The notes under the pieces: generated by a model
Told to the model about the DNA's origin: nothing
What the model saw: only the letters and a program-made list of their open reading frames with translations
Databases searched by the model: none
Part shown: positions 17,307 to 24,350 of the stretch, one piece after another
How positions within the stretch are numbered: position 1 is the stretch's first letter
Layout of the letters: the number at the start of each line of letters is the position of its first letter
Position numbers and translations under genes: made by a program
NCBI GenBank assembly: GCA_030680745.1
Contig: JAUXUR010000022.1
Location: forward strand, 1 to 37,462
DNA from: Alphaproteobacteria bacterium
GTDB taxonomy: Bacteria; Pseudomonadota; Alphaproteobacteria; JAUXUR01
DNA: 37,462 nucleotides
Direction: 5' to 3'

Positions 17307-17456
17307 TTTGAAAATGCCGATTTTTAGGCATGATGTTTGAGGTGATTTTTGATGCCAAAATTTCGACAGATAATTGTTTTACCTTAGAAATTTTTGGTTC
17401 AAAAAGTGACCAAAGGTCATTGACTAAAAACGGTAGTTTCAGATTATTTGGGTATA
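17294..17456. repeat. MITE-like repeat, copy 3 (complete)
   Basis: About 163 bp with inverted ends TATATCCAAATGATTTGAAA on the left and, reversed, TATACCCAAATAATCTGAAA on the right. The inside is colinear with copies 1 and 2. Its left end overlaps the 3' end of the Rpn nuclease gene and supplies its TGA stop codon. Confidence 0.85.
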
Positions 17457-17552
17457 TACATTAAATGTTTAAAGTCAGACAAAATATAACTTTTATGATA
17501 AATTACTTTTATGAATATTGCACATTCAAATAATTTGAACTTAAAACTTTCA

Positions 17553-18926
17553 TTACATATTGAGCTCATCCCATGTCTTTGTTACGCTTGGTCCACCTAC
17601 ACCTAACCAAGCCAAATTAGAAAAATGTTCCATAATTTCAATTGTTTGCTCATCTCCAATTCCATTCCGTTCGACATTGAGCCCGATCAACTTGAAAAGT
17701 GTTTTCACAATAGCTTTTGCGCCTTCATCAGAAATTCGATTGTAACTAATATCAAGCTCTGTCAAATTGGAAAGGTTTCTTGCGATAACTTTTGCACCTT
17801 CTTGTGTTATTTGATTGAAAGCGATATAAAGCTTCGTCAGATTAAAAAGGTTTTCTGCAATAAATCCAGCGCCTTCGTCTCCAATGTTGTTTTGAGAAAT
17901 ATAAATTTCAGTCAAACGCACAAGTTTTTTTGCAATAATTTTTGCACCGTCTTGCCCTATCTTATTAGTGCTAACATTAAGCTTCGTCAGATTAGAAAGG
18001 TTTTCCGCAATAAATACAACCCCTTCATCGCCAATGTTGTTTCGAGAAACATCCAATTCTGTTAAATGATGAAGTTTTTTTGCAATATTTTTTATACCGT
18101 CTTGCCCTATGTTATTGTTACTAACATTAAGCTCCGTCAGATTAGAAAGGTTTTTTGCAATAAATTCAGCCCCTGCATCGCCGATATTATTTTCAGAAAT
18201 ATCTAATTTTGTTAAATGATGAAGATTTTCGGCAATAAATCTGGCTCCTTCATCTCCGATCTTGTTCATAGAAATATTAAGCTCTGTCAGATTAGAAAGT
18301 TTTTCTGCAATAAGATATATCTCTTCGGCCTCAATGTTGTTTGAGGAAATATCCAGTTTTGTTAAACAATGAAGGCTTTCTACAATATACCTTAAGTCAT
18401 CATTCCCAAGACGATTGCTACTAACATTCAATTCTGTTAGGCTACAAAAATTTTCTGCAATAAATTTGGCCCCTACCGTCTTGATTCCATTGCTAGAAAT
18501 ATTAAGTTTCGTTATATTTGGAAGTTTTGGAATAGAGGTTATAAAGTTATCGTTAATTGTATGTGTTTCAAACGTTATTTCCTTAATGTCTGGAAAAAAA
18601 TAATCTAATGAAGTTAAAGCTATTTTTGAAAGAGGTTCTTTTACTACCAATGAAGTGACGCCATTTTTTTTGTTTAAAATTGAATCGTTAGGTGAAAAAT
18701 ATTTTAAACGCTCATCGTAAGACAAATAATTAATTTTATAAATAAGATCTGATCGAGGTTGTTGAGAGTTTATTAGTTCTTTATGTTTTTCTTCATAATC
18801 ATGATAGCGTTTCGCAATTCCTTCGCACAAAACAACATTACTGTCGTCAATAATGAATTCTTCTGCATATCCTGTTTTAATTAAAAAAAACAAAGATATC
18901 GAAAATTTTATAATTAGTTTTTTCAT
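17553..18926 (-). CDS. Exported leucine-rich-repeat protein, 12 repeats of 25 residues
   Basis: 457 aa. Signal peptide 1-21 (MKKLIIKFSISLFFLIKTGYA), a ~115-residue N-terminal region, then 12 repeats of 25 residues from about 138 to 437. Consensus LTxLxISxNxIGDEGAxFIAxN, close to the GALA/ribonuclease-inhibitor LRR type. Repeats alternate between two versions (ending NLSN or LHH), and the DNA itself is repetitive with a 75/150-bp period, so the array grew by recent duplication of a pair. LRR arrays bind proteins; exported ones in host-associated bacteria are often effectors or adhesins. No F-box or ubiquitin-ligase domain is visible. The RBS is weak. Confidence 0.9.
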   Translation of the reverse strand: MKKLIIKFSISLFFLIKTGYAEEFIIDDSNVVLCEGIAKRYHDYEEKHKELINSQQPRSDLIYKINYLSYDERLKYFSPNDSILNKKNGVTSLVVKEPLSKIALTSLDYFFPDIKEITFETHTINDNFITSIPKLPNITKLNISSNGIKTVGAKFIAENFCSLTELNVSSNRLGNDDLRYIVESLHCLTKLDISSNNIEAEEIYLIAEKLSNLTELNISMNKIGDEGARFIAENLHHLTKLDISENNIGDAGAEFIAKNLSNLTELNVSNNNIGQDGIKNIAKKLHHLTELDVSRNNIGDEGVVFIAENLSNLTKLNVSTNKIGQDGAKIIAKKLVRLTEIYISQNNIGDEGAGFIAENLFNLTKLYIAFNQITQEGAKVIARNLSNLTELDISYNRISDEGAKAIVKTLFKLIGLNVERNGIGDEQTIEIMEHFSNLAWLGVGGPSVTKTWDELNM

Positions 18927-19274
18927 TTTAAACCATATTTATTTAACATAACTTTGTAAGGCTAACATAAGTAATTTAAAATTTCAAACAAAAAAATTAT
19001 ATACTTATTAATATTTAACTTTTATTTAAAAAACTTTATTTAGAAAAAAAGTACTTGATTCGTATTTATAAAAAATACAAACTTTAACAAGTTGTTTTTA
19101 ATATTAAAGATTGTATTTGCTAAAGACAAGATGAATCGATTTTGTATTTCAAGCAGGAAGAACGATATATGACTTAAATGAAAAAAAGTAAAAAGATTAA
19201 TTTAAGAGGTTTCTAGATTTGAACACAAGCAAATCAATTTTCATTAATTTGCTTGTGTATTATAAATAATAAAA
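18927..19274. other. AT-rich intergenic stretch with a hairpin
   Basis: 348 bp, no gene seen. At 19224-19257 an 11-bp perfect stem CACAAGCAAAT/ATTTGCTTGTG with a 12-nt loop lies just after the stop codon of the acidic-tailed protein gene (minus strand). It may end that transcript, though no T-run follows on the minus strand. Regulatory signals for the LRR gene at 18926 must lie here, but I cannot place a promoter. Confidence 0.5.
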
Positions 19275-19910
19275 TTAATTTAAATTTAATTTATCTAAAT
19301 TAATGATATCGTCTCCATCTTCTTCGTCACTCTCGTCTTCGTCATTTTCTTCATCAGAACTAGAATCATATTCATTTTCAGAATCTGAATTTGTATTATT
19401 TGAATATATCATGTTATTTTCAATGTAATATTCTTCTTTAAGTTTAGGAAAAGATAATAATTTTGAAGAACAGTCATTACATAAACCAACTGAATTTTCA
19501 TAAGCAAATTCTGCAAATTTAAGTGCTGTTTGTTCATTAATAGGCGCGCTTAATACATCATGTAATAAACGCATATTTGTATCATTATATTGTGGTCCTA
19601 ATTGAGTAATTGTTTGAATTAGTTTGTCAAGAAGCGCATCTGGATTTGGACTTTTTTGTATAATAGAAATTAACGTTTTTGTTAATTTGTTTTTATTTAT
19701 ATTATTTTCTTCTATATTTCTCATAGTAATTTGTTGATCTAGCGTATTTAAACGAAAGAATTGAGGAGTTTGAATTTTAGCAAAACCATCATTAACTTTT
19801 TGGGTTATACTTACAATGGTTTTTAATAATGACGTTATATCGGGATTTGGATTTGCATTTACAGATGTTAATTGAAGCGCAAGTAAAAACGCTAAAAGAG
19901 CTTTTTTCAT
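19275..19910 (-). CDS. Exported protein with strongly acidic C-terminal tail
   Basis: 211 aa, family not recognised. Signal peptide 1-19 (MKKALLAFLLALQLTSVNA). Residues 20-150 are mostly helical with Ile/Leu/Gln/Asn-rich segments. A CxxC pair (LCNDCSSK) lies near 145-148. The last ~45 residues are nearly all Asp, Glu, Ser and Asn (NTNSDSENEYDSSSDEENDE and onward), then a short hydrophobic end. Acidic tails can bind calcium or basic proteins such as histones. RBS-like AGAAAG upstream. A role outside the cell is plausible but not shown. Confidence 0.7.
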   Translation of the reverse strand: MKKALLAFLLALQLTSVNANPNPDITSLLKTIVSITQKVNDGFAKIQTPQFFRLNTLDQQITMRNIEENNINKNKLTKTLISIIQKSPNPDALLDKLIQTITQLGPQYNDTNMRLLHDVLSAPINEQTALKFAEFAYENSVGLCNDCSSKLLSFPKLKEEYYIENNMIYSNNTNSDSENEYDSSSDEENDEDESDEEDGDDIINLDKLNLN

Positions 19911-20032
19911 AATGTATACTTTCTGTATGTTAATTTACTATAAAGAAAATATACAATTTTACAGTAATTGTCAACAAAAAAAAACATTTAGTGACATTTT
20001 GTCAAATGACAAATTTGGATTATTAAATTTTT

Positions 20033-20872
20033 TTAAAACTCTATCCTTAATCCTTCATAAGCGACAATAGTATTCGGGTTTAATGAAGATGCTTCTAATG
20101 CAATTTTATCCATAAATTGATCATCATGGTCAGGATCATGATGAAAAATAATATAATTTTTGACATTGGCTTCTTTGGCTAATCGATAGCCTTCTTGCCA
20201 GCTTGAATGCCCCCAATGACGGTGTGATTCAAATTCATTATCTGTATAGGTCGCATCATAAATAAAATAATCTGCATCTTGGATGAGTTTTAAGATATGA
20301 GCATTTTGTTCATCTGTTTGATGCTCCGTATCAGTCACATAGCATATTGATAGATTGTTGTAATTTACACGATAGCCGATGGCCCGATTAGGATGATTTA
20401 AGGATGTTGTTTCAACTTTAATGCTTTCGCTTAAATGTAAAATATCTTTTGGGTTAAAATCATTATAAGCAATATCAGCTTTAAAAATATCGATGGGAAT
20501 CGGAAAAAAAGGCTCCGTCATCATATTCGATAAAACGTCTTTAAGAAGGCGCTCGGGCTTCAAATGTCCTGCCCATAAACGAAATTGATGAGATAATGCA
20601 TAAAATGGCTTAAAGAAAGGAATGCCTAAAATATGATCTAAATGTGTATGCGAAATCAACATATCCGCTTTAATGGTTTTTTTTTGTGCAAGCAATGTGT
20701 CGCCAAGAACTTTTAAACCAGTGCCTGCATCAAAAATGATCAGATGATCGTTGCACATCAATTCGATACAGGACGTATTACCACCGTATTTTGAATGTGA
20801 CACAGATGTTATAGGAAAAGTACCCCTTACCCCCCAAAATTTTAAATATCCATTATTAGGTCGATGATTCAT
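20033..20872 (-). CDS. Metallo-beta-lactamase-fold hydrolase
   Basis: 279 aa, cytoplasmic. N-terminus LKFWGVRGTFP and YGGNTSCIE are typical of a phosphodiesterase-like MBL subgroup. Zinc ligands are in HTHLDH at residues 75-80, with further ligands expected in VTDTEH, DATYTDNEF, HWGHSSW and IFHHDPDHDD near the C-terminus. Close relatives are annotated as cAMP phosphodiesterase-like or RNase Z-like hydrolases; the substrate cannot be named. It begins one nucleotide after the stop codon of the DUF1003 gene upstream, so the two are co-transcribed and translationally coupled. Confidence 0.88.
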   Translation of the reverse strand: MNHRPNNGYLKFWGVRGTFPITSVSHSKYGGNTSCIELMCNDHLIIFDAGTGLKVLGDTLLAQKKTIKADMLISHTHLDHILGIPFFKPFYALSHQFRLWAGHLKPERLLKDVLSNMMTEPFFPIPIDIFKADIAYNDFNPKDILHLSESIKVETTSLNHPNRAIGYRVNYNNLSICYVTDTEHQTDEQNAHILKLIQDADYFIYDATYTDNEFESHRHWGHSSWQEGYRLAKEANVKNYIIFHHDPDHDDQFMDKIALEASSLNPNTIVAYEGLRIEF

Positions 20873-20873
20873 C

Positions 20874-21605
20874 TTAATTAACTTCTTGTTGTTTATGTCG
20901 ATGAAGAAAGGCAGTCATATTTTCATTAAGACTCATGGATTTATTAAATCTTTCATTTTCTTCAAGATGTTCCCATAAAATGCGCATGTAATGGTCTAGT
21001 TTGCCATTAAGGTGTCTTATTTCAAGTTCTGCTTTTAGATTAATTTTATAATCATGTTCAGATCGGACACGGTCTTTTGCTTCTTGACGATTTTGACTCA
21101 TCATAATAAGGGGTGCTTGGGTAGCCGCAATAGTTGATAAAATAAGATTTAAAAAAATATAAGGATAAGGATCGAGTGGTTTTGTAGCTATGGCATAAGA
21201 ATTTAAAGAAATCCAAAGAATCATAAAAATAAAAAAACTAATAATAAATGGCCAACTACCAACAAAAGCTGACACTTTATCTGACAAACGATCTGCAAAA
21301 GTTGTGCTTTCTTCATAAAGATCATCTACGTTTTCTGAAATAACAGTTCGATCGATAAAGCTTTCAATAACAGGTTCTTCGTCTTCGGTGATAATTTTTT
21401 TTTCTTGCGTTACAATTTGTTTTATGTAAAGGGCGCGATAATGGCCCATATCTTTAAGACAAATATGATCTTCGTGCGAAATTTTAGGATGATCTTTTTG
21501 AATAAGCTCAAAAATAGGATCTGTTAAAAGTATTAAAGGAATGGTTTTAGCTTCATCAAATTTTTTTTTGCAGATGACGCATAATTTTTTACGTGTTTTT
21601 GACAT
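20874..21605 (-). CDS. DUF1003 membrane protein
   Basis: 243 aa from the ATG at 21605. A short N-terminal part with a CxxC pair (LCVICKKKF), then the DUF1003 domain: DRLSDKVSAFVGSWPFI, two membrane segments with the Pro-rich PLDPYPYIFLNLILS between or within them, and APLIMMSQNRQEAKDR leading into a cytoplasmic helical tail. DUF1003 function is not established. RBS AAGGGTGG lies in front of 21605; ATGs further up (21638) would start inside a large hairpin. That hairpin (21610-21650) takes in the RBS, suggesting control of translation. Forms a two-gene unit with the MBL hydrolase. Confidence 0.88.
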   Translation of the reverse strand: MSKTRKKLCVICKKKFDEAKTIPLILLTDPIFELIQKDHPKISHEDHICLKDMGHYRALYIKQIVTQEKKIITEDEEPVIESFIDRTVISENVDDLYEESTTFADRLSDKVSAFVGSWPFIISFFIFMILWISLNSYAIATKPLDPYPYIFLNLILSTIAATQAPLIMMSQNRQEAKDRVRSEHDYKINLKAELEIRHLNGKLDHYMRILWEHLEENERFNKSMSLNENMTAFLHRHKQQEVN

Positions 21606-21609
21606 GATC

Positions 21610-21650
21610 CACCCTTTTTTATACATGATATCATACAATAAAAAAGGGTG
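21610..21650 (-). promoter_or_regulatory. Hairpin covering the RBS of the DUF1003 gene
   Basis: A 13-bp perfect inverted repeat CACCCTTTTTTAT/ATAAAAAAGGGTG with a TGATATCA palindrome in the loop. In the minus-strand mRNA the 3' arm contains the AAGGGTG that precedes ATG 21605, so folding would hide the ribosome binding site. The opposite strand could instead use it as a terminator-like structure. Confidence 0.55.
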
Positions 21651-21703
21651 AAGAAAAAATTACGTGATTAGGCAATCTCTCAACTACTCAACCCCATAGA
21701 AAC

Positions 21704-21822
21704 AACTGCCCAAATTATGAGGCAAAGTTTAGAAAAGCCGAGAACCGTAACGGAGTGTACTTAAGTACATGAGTAACGGAAGTGCAGGCTTGACGACAAA
21801 TTTGACCATTAGGTGGGTAGTT
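21704..21822 (-). repeat. Stop-codon-associated palindrome, copy C
   Basis: About 119 bp, reverse orientation on the plus strand, hence in the sense of grpE. Arms AACTACCCACCTAATG and AACTGCCCAAATTATG. It overlaps two bases of the grpE TAA. At 21682 a fragment AACTACTCAACCCCATAG looks like a leftover end of another copy. Confidence 0.9.
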
Positions 21823-22366
21823 ACGAAGTTTTGCTGATGGAAACCATCGCTGGACGCAACAAACGATCTTGAATCATATATCCAGATTGATAGACTTCTA
21901 CAACGTGACCTTCAGTAATGTTTTCATGAGGCACTTCAGCCATTGCTTGATGAAAATTTGAATCAAATTTTTGGCCTATTGGACTCATTTTTTGAATACC
22001 ATTACGCTCTAGAATTTGATGAAACGTAATATCAGTCAGTTGGATGCCTTCAATAAGGGCTGTAACAAGAGGATCTTGCTTGTATTTTTCAGCGTCAATC
22101 GCCCCTAATGCACGACTTAAATTGTCCGCGACACCTAATAAATCGCGTGCAAAATTTGAAATAACATATTTACCTAAATCAGCTTTTTCGCGATCAGCGC
22201 GCTTACGAATATTCTCAGCTTCTGCAAATGATCTTAATAATTGTTCTTTGAGCAGACCAATTTCTTCTTTAAGTTGTGTTTCGCGATCATCAGAATGTTG
22301 CATTATTGTATCTTGATTCAACTCTTGATTCTCTTGAGGTTCTACAATTTTATTTTCTTGATCCAC
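21821..22366 (-). CDS. grpE: GrpE, nucleotide exchange factor for DnaK
   Basis: 181 aa. Works with DnaK and DnaJ in protein folding by releasing ADP from DnaK. A charged N-terminal part is followed by a long coiled coil (LKEEIGLLKEQLLRSFAEAE, NIRKRADREK) and the beta-rich head with family motifs NFARDLLGVADNLSRAL, VVEVYQSGYMIQDRLLRPAMVSISK. The start is GTG with AAGGAG six nt upstream. A sigma-32-like promoter is visible at 22396-22424. No hrcA gene is next to it. Its TAA stop overlaps the end of palindrome copy C. Confidence 0.95.
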   Translation of the reverse strand: MDQENKIVEPQENQELNQDTIMQHSDDRETQLKEEIGLLKEQLLRSFAEAENIRKRADREKADLGKYVISNFARDLLGVADNLSRALGAIDAEKYKQDPLVTALIEGIQLTDITFHQILERNGIQKMSPIGQKFDSNFHQAMAEVPHENITEGHVVEVYQSGYMIQDRLLRPAMVSISKTS

Positions 22367-22395
22367 GTTAAACTCCTTACTTAATCATACGTTAA

Positions 22396-22424
22396 GATAT
22401 AAGCAATGGAGATGAAATTCCAAG
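22396..22424 (-). promoter_or_regulatory. Candidate heat-shock (RpoH) promoter of grpE
   Basis: On the minus strand: CTTGGAA, a 14-bp spacer, then CTTATATC, about 30 nt before the GTG start. This resembles alphaproteobacterial RpoH promoters (CTTGAA and a C/T-rich -10). It is one mismatch-prone pattern read by eye. Confidence 0.4.
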
Positions 22425-22607
22425 AGGGCGCTTGATAAAATTATAAAAATTGCATAAAAACAAAAACCTTAGTTGCAATTTATTTAAAATAGTTTACATT
22501 TTTAATAAGATAAGCAACAGAGGAACTTTCCAAGGAACTCTTGTTGACCGTTCAATTTCAAAATACCAAAACCTGAAAGACGGTCTTTAGGCAATAAGAG
22601 AAAGAGA

Positions 22608-23141
22608 ATGAAAATTACACAAATGACAAAAGATATTTCAAATAACCGCCCAATGACTGATGAAGAAGAACTTCGCCGCGGCATCGAACTCTTATTCTTT
22701 GCTTATCGTGATTTCCTTTCAGACTCAGATGCAGTTCTTGAAAAACACCGCTTTGGACGTGCCCATCACCGGGTCATTTACTTTGTTGGTCGCTATCCAC
22801 ATCTTAATGTTGGACAATTGTTGTCGATCTTAAAGATCACAAAACAAAGTTTAGCGCGTGTTTTGAAAAAACTTATTGAAACTGGCTTTATTGTTCAAAA
22901 AACAAGCTCCCATGACCATCGTCAAAGATTGCTAGAATTAACTGAAAAAGGGTTAAAGCTCGAGCAACAATTGTGGGAAACGCAACGTCGCCGCATTGAA
23001 AAAGCCTATCAACATTCTCCTGAAGCAGTTGATGGCTATTGCAAAACACTTTTAGGCATGGTCAATGAAACTGACCGTGATCGCATTGTTGAATATGGAT
23101 TGAATCCAGGTCATTCTTTGCATATTCTAAAACGCCGCTAA
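22608..23141 (+). CDS. MarR-family transcriptional regulator, PetP-like
   Basis: 177 aa winged-helix DNA-binding protein. Conserved LFFAYRDFLSDSDAVLEKHRFGRAHHRVIYF, the recognition-helix region LLSILKITKQSLARVLKKL, and the wing TGFIVQKTSSHDHRQRLLELTEKG. The segment FGRAHHRVIYFVGR and the overall length match the PetP-like subgroup of alphaproteobacteria, named after a regulator of cytochrome bc1 genes in Rhodobacter; no such target genes are in this window. Divergent from grpE with a 241-bp gap in which I see no operator. The RBS is weak. Followed by palindrome copy D and a strong terminator. Confidence 0.9.
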   Translation: MKITQMTKDISNNRPMTDEEELRRGIELLFFAYRDFLSDSDAVLEKHRFGRAHHRVIYFVGRYPHLNVGQLLSILKITKQSLARVLKKLIETGFIVQKTSSHDHRQRLLELTEKGLKLEQQLWETQRRRIEKAYQHSPEAVDGYCKTLLGMVNETDRDRIVEYGLNPGHSLHILKRR

Positions 23142-23147
23142 TACTTT

Positions 23148-23257
23148 AACTGCCCAGCCTATGGACAAATTCGTCGTCAAGCCTGCGCTTCCAGTACTTA
23201 AGTACATTCCGTGCCGGTTCGAGAGCTTCTAGACTTTGCCACATATCCTCGGCAGTT
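23148..23257 (+). repeat. Stop-codon-associated palindrome, copy D
   Basis: About 110 bp. Arms AACTGCCCAGCCTATG and, reversed, AACTGCCGAGGATATG. It starts 6 nt after the MarR stop codon and reads in the same sense. Core TTCGTCGTCAAGCCTGCGCT and AGTACTTAAGTACATTCCGT are present. Confidence 0.9.
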
Positions 23258-23296
23258 TATACAAACCTTGATATTTGAGTATATCTTTTTTAAAAG

Positions 23297-23317
23297 CCCG
23301 CTTAGGCGGGTTTTTTG
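23297..23317 (+). terminator. Rho-independent terminator after the MarR gene
   Basis: Stem CCCGC/GCGGG with loop TTAG, followed by TTTTTTG and preceded by AAAAG. It ends only 16 nt before the FlhB-like ATG at 23333. A weak promoter candidate for the flagellar genes (TTGATA, 17 bp, TAAAAG at 23268-23296) would start transcription within or next to this hairpin. Confidence 0.85.
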
Positions 23318-23332
23318 TTATTCGTTCAAAAG

Positions 23333-23623
23333 ATGCGTGAAAAAATAAAAACAACATCAGCGCCGCTTAAAAAAGCAATCGCTCTTAAATATGAAATGGG
23401 TAAAGATCAAGCGCCCATTGTTGTTGCAAAAGGTGATGGATTTATAGCTGAAAAAATAATTGCACTTGCGCGTACGCACGATATTCATTGTCAAGAAAAT
23501 CCAGAACTGGTTCAAATTTTATCCAAAGTAGAGCTTGAAACACAAATTCCTTATGAAGCTTTTGCAACTGTTGCTCAAATTATTGTGTATCTTTATAAAA
23601 TTCAGGGTAAATTTAAACAATGA
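23333..23623 (+). CDS. FlhB C-terminal-like flagellar export protein (FhlB/EscU-HrcU family)
   Basis: 96 aa. Matches the cytoplasmic C-terminal domain of FlhB alone: AIALKYEMGKDQAPIVVAKGDGFIAEKII and PELVQILSKVELETQIPYEAFATVAQIIVYLY. Full FlhB has an NPTH autocleavage site and a membrane domain; both are absent, as is usual for this stand-alone family found in flagellar loci. It may substitute for, or modulate, the FlhB switch. An upstream TTG at 23315 lies in the T-run of the terminator and is unlikely to be the start. The RBS is poor. Overlaps the next gene by 4 bp (ATGA). Confidence 0.85.
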   Translation: MREKIKTTSAPLKKAIALKYEMGKDQAPIVVAKGDGFIAEKIIALARTHDIHCQENPELVQILSKVELETQIPYEAFATVAQIIVYLYKIQGKFKQ

Positions 23624-23886
23624 ACAAAGATTTATCTTCTGCATTAAAACAACTTGAAAGCGAATTAGAAAAATCTGCTCAATCCTTCGGTGATGCTCAA
23701 ATTGATTTAGTAATGCTTTCAACAAAAACAAAAAGTTTAATGGATGATCTTGTTAAAAATCCTAATGTGTTAGGTCCTGAAGATAAAATTCACTTTGAAA
23801 ATTGTTTAAAATATCTCCACATCTTAGAAGAAAAATTAAATGATCAGATGAACCAATTTGTGATGAATATGTCTTATATACGATAG
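23620..23886 (+). CDS. Small helical protein in flagellar export cluster
   Basis: 88 aa, no family recognised. Nearly all helical with heptad-like spacing (SSALKQLESELEKSAQSFGD, CLKYLHILEEKLNDQMNQF), no membrane segment, no signal peptide. Start overlaps the stop of the FlhB-like gene (ATGA), so the two are translated together. Size, charge and position suit an export chaperone or flagellar accessory protein of the FlgN/FliT kind, but sequence alone does not show it. Confidence 0.7.
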   Translation: MNKDLSSALKQLESELEKSAQSFGDAQIDLVMLSTKTKSLMDDLVKNPNVLGPEDKIHFENCLKYLHILEEKLNDQMNQFVMNMSYIR

Positions 23887-23929
23887 GATTTTTGGAATAG
23901 GTGAAAACTGCATCAAAACACTGGCTATT

Positions 23930-24048
23930 AACTGTTCAGATTATGTGGCAAAGTTTAGAAAGATCGAGAACCGGCACGGAATGTACTTAGGTACATGAGT
24001 ACTGGAAGCGCAGAGCTGACGACAAATTTGACCATAAGGTGAGCAGTT
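23930..24048 (-). repeat. Stop-codon-associated palindrome, copy E (opposite orientation)
   Basis: About 119 bp. Arms AACTGTTCAGATTATG and, reversed, AACTGCTCACCTTATG. Unlike the other five copies it lies 43 nt after the preceding stop codon and in the opposite sense to that gene; its far end is 8 nt before the fliO ATG. Confidence 0.9.
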
Positions 24049-24056
24049 ATAGAAAA

Positions 24057-24350
24057 ATGATTGATTGGCAAAGTTATATATATCCCTTTTTAATCCTCAT
24101 GGGGATTATTGTATTGATTTTTATACTTGGGTGGGGGTTAAAACGTTTAAACCATCCGCAATTATCCTTGCGTCGAGGCCAAAAGAAAATTAAGCTATTA
24201 GAAATTCAACCTATTGATCCCAAAACAAAAATTATTAATCTTGAGTGGGAAGGTCAGAATCTTTTAATTGGCATAAGTGATAATGCTATGACGCTTTTAT
24301 CTAAAAAAGATGAACATCATAAAAATAATGACACACATAATGTTTCGTAA
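24057..24350 (+). CDS. fliO: FliO-like flagellar export apparatus protein
   Basis: 97 aa. One membrane segment near the N-terminus (YIYPFLILMGIIVLIFILGW), a basic stretch, then the small cytoplasmic FliO domain with KIKLLEIQPIDPKTKIINLEWEGQ and NLLIGIS. FliO assists assembly of the FliP ring. The chosen ATG follows palindrome copy E by 8 nt, leaving no normal ribosome binding site; a GTG at 24039 inside the repeat would extend the frame but adds nothing of the family. Overlaps fliP by about 40 bp depending on the fliP start. Confidence 0.8.
   Translation: MIDWQSYIYPFLILMGIIVLIFILGWGLKRLNHPQLSLRRGQKKIKLLEIQPIDPKTKIINLEWEGQNLLIGISDNAMTLLSKKDEHHKNNDTHNVS

Noticed and set aside
22502..22684. Minus-strand frame of 60 codons before the MarR gene
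   Set aside because: It overlaps the MarR start, has no RBS and no family features.
23148..23257. tRNA-like GGTTCGAG block in palindrome copy D
   Set aside because: No acceptor stem, anticodon arm or CCA; the block belongs to the repeat core.
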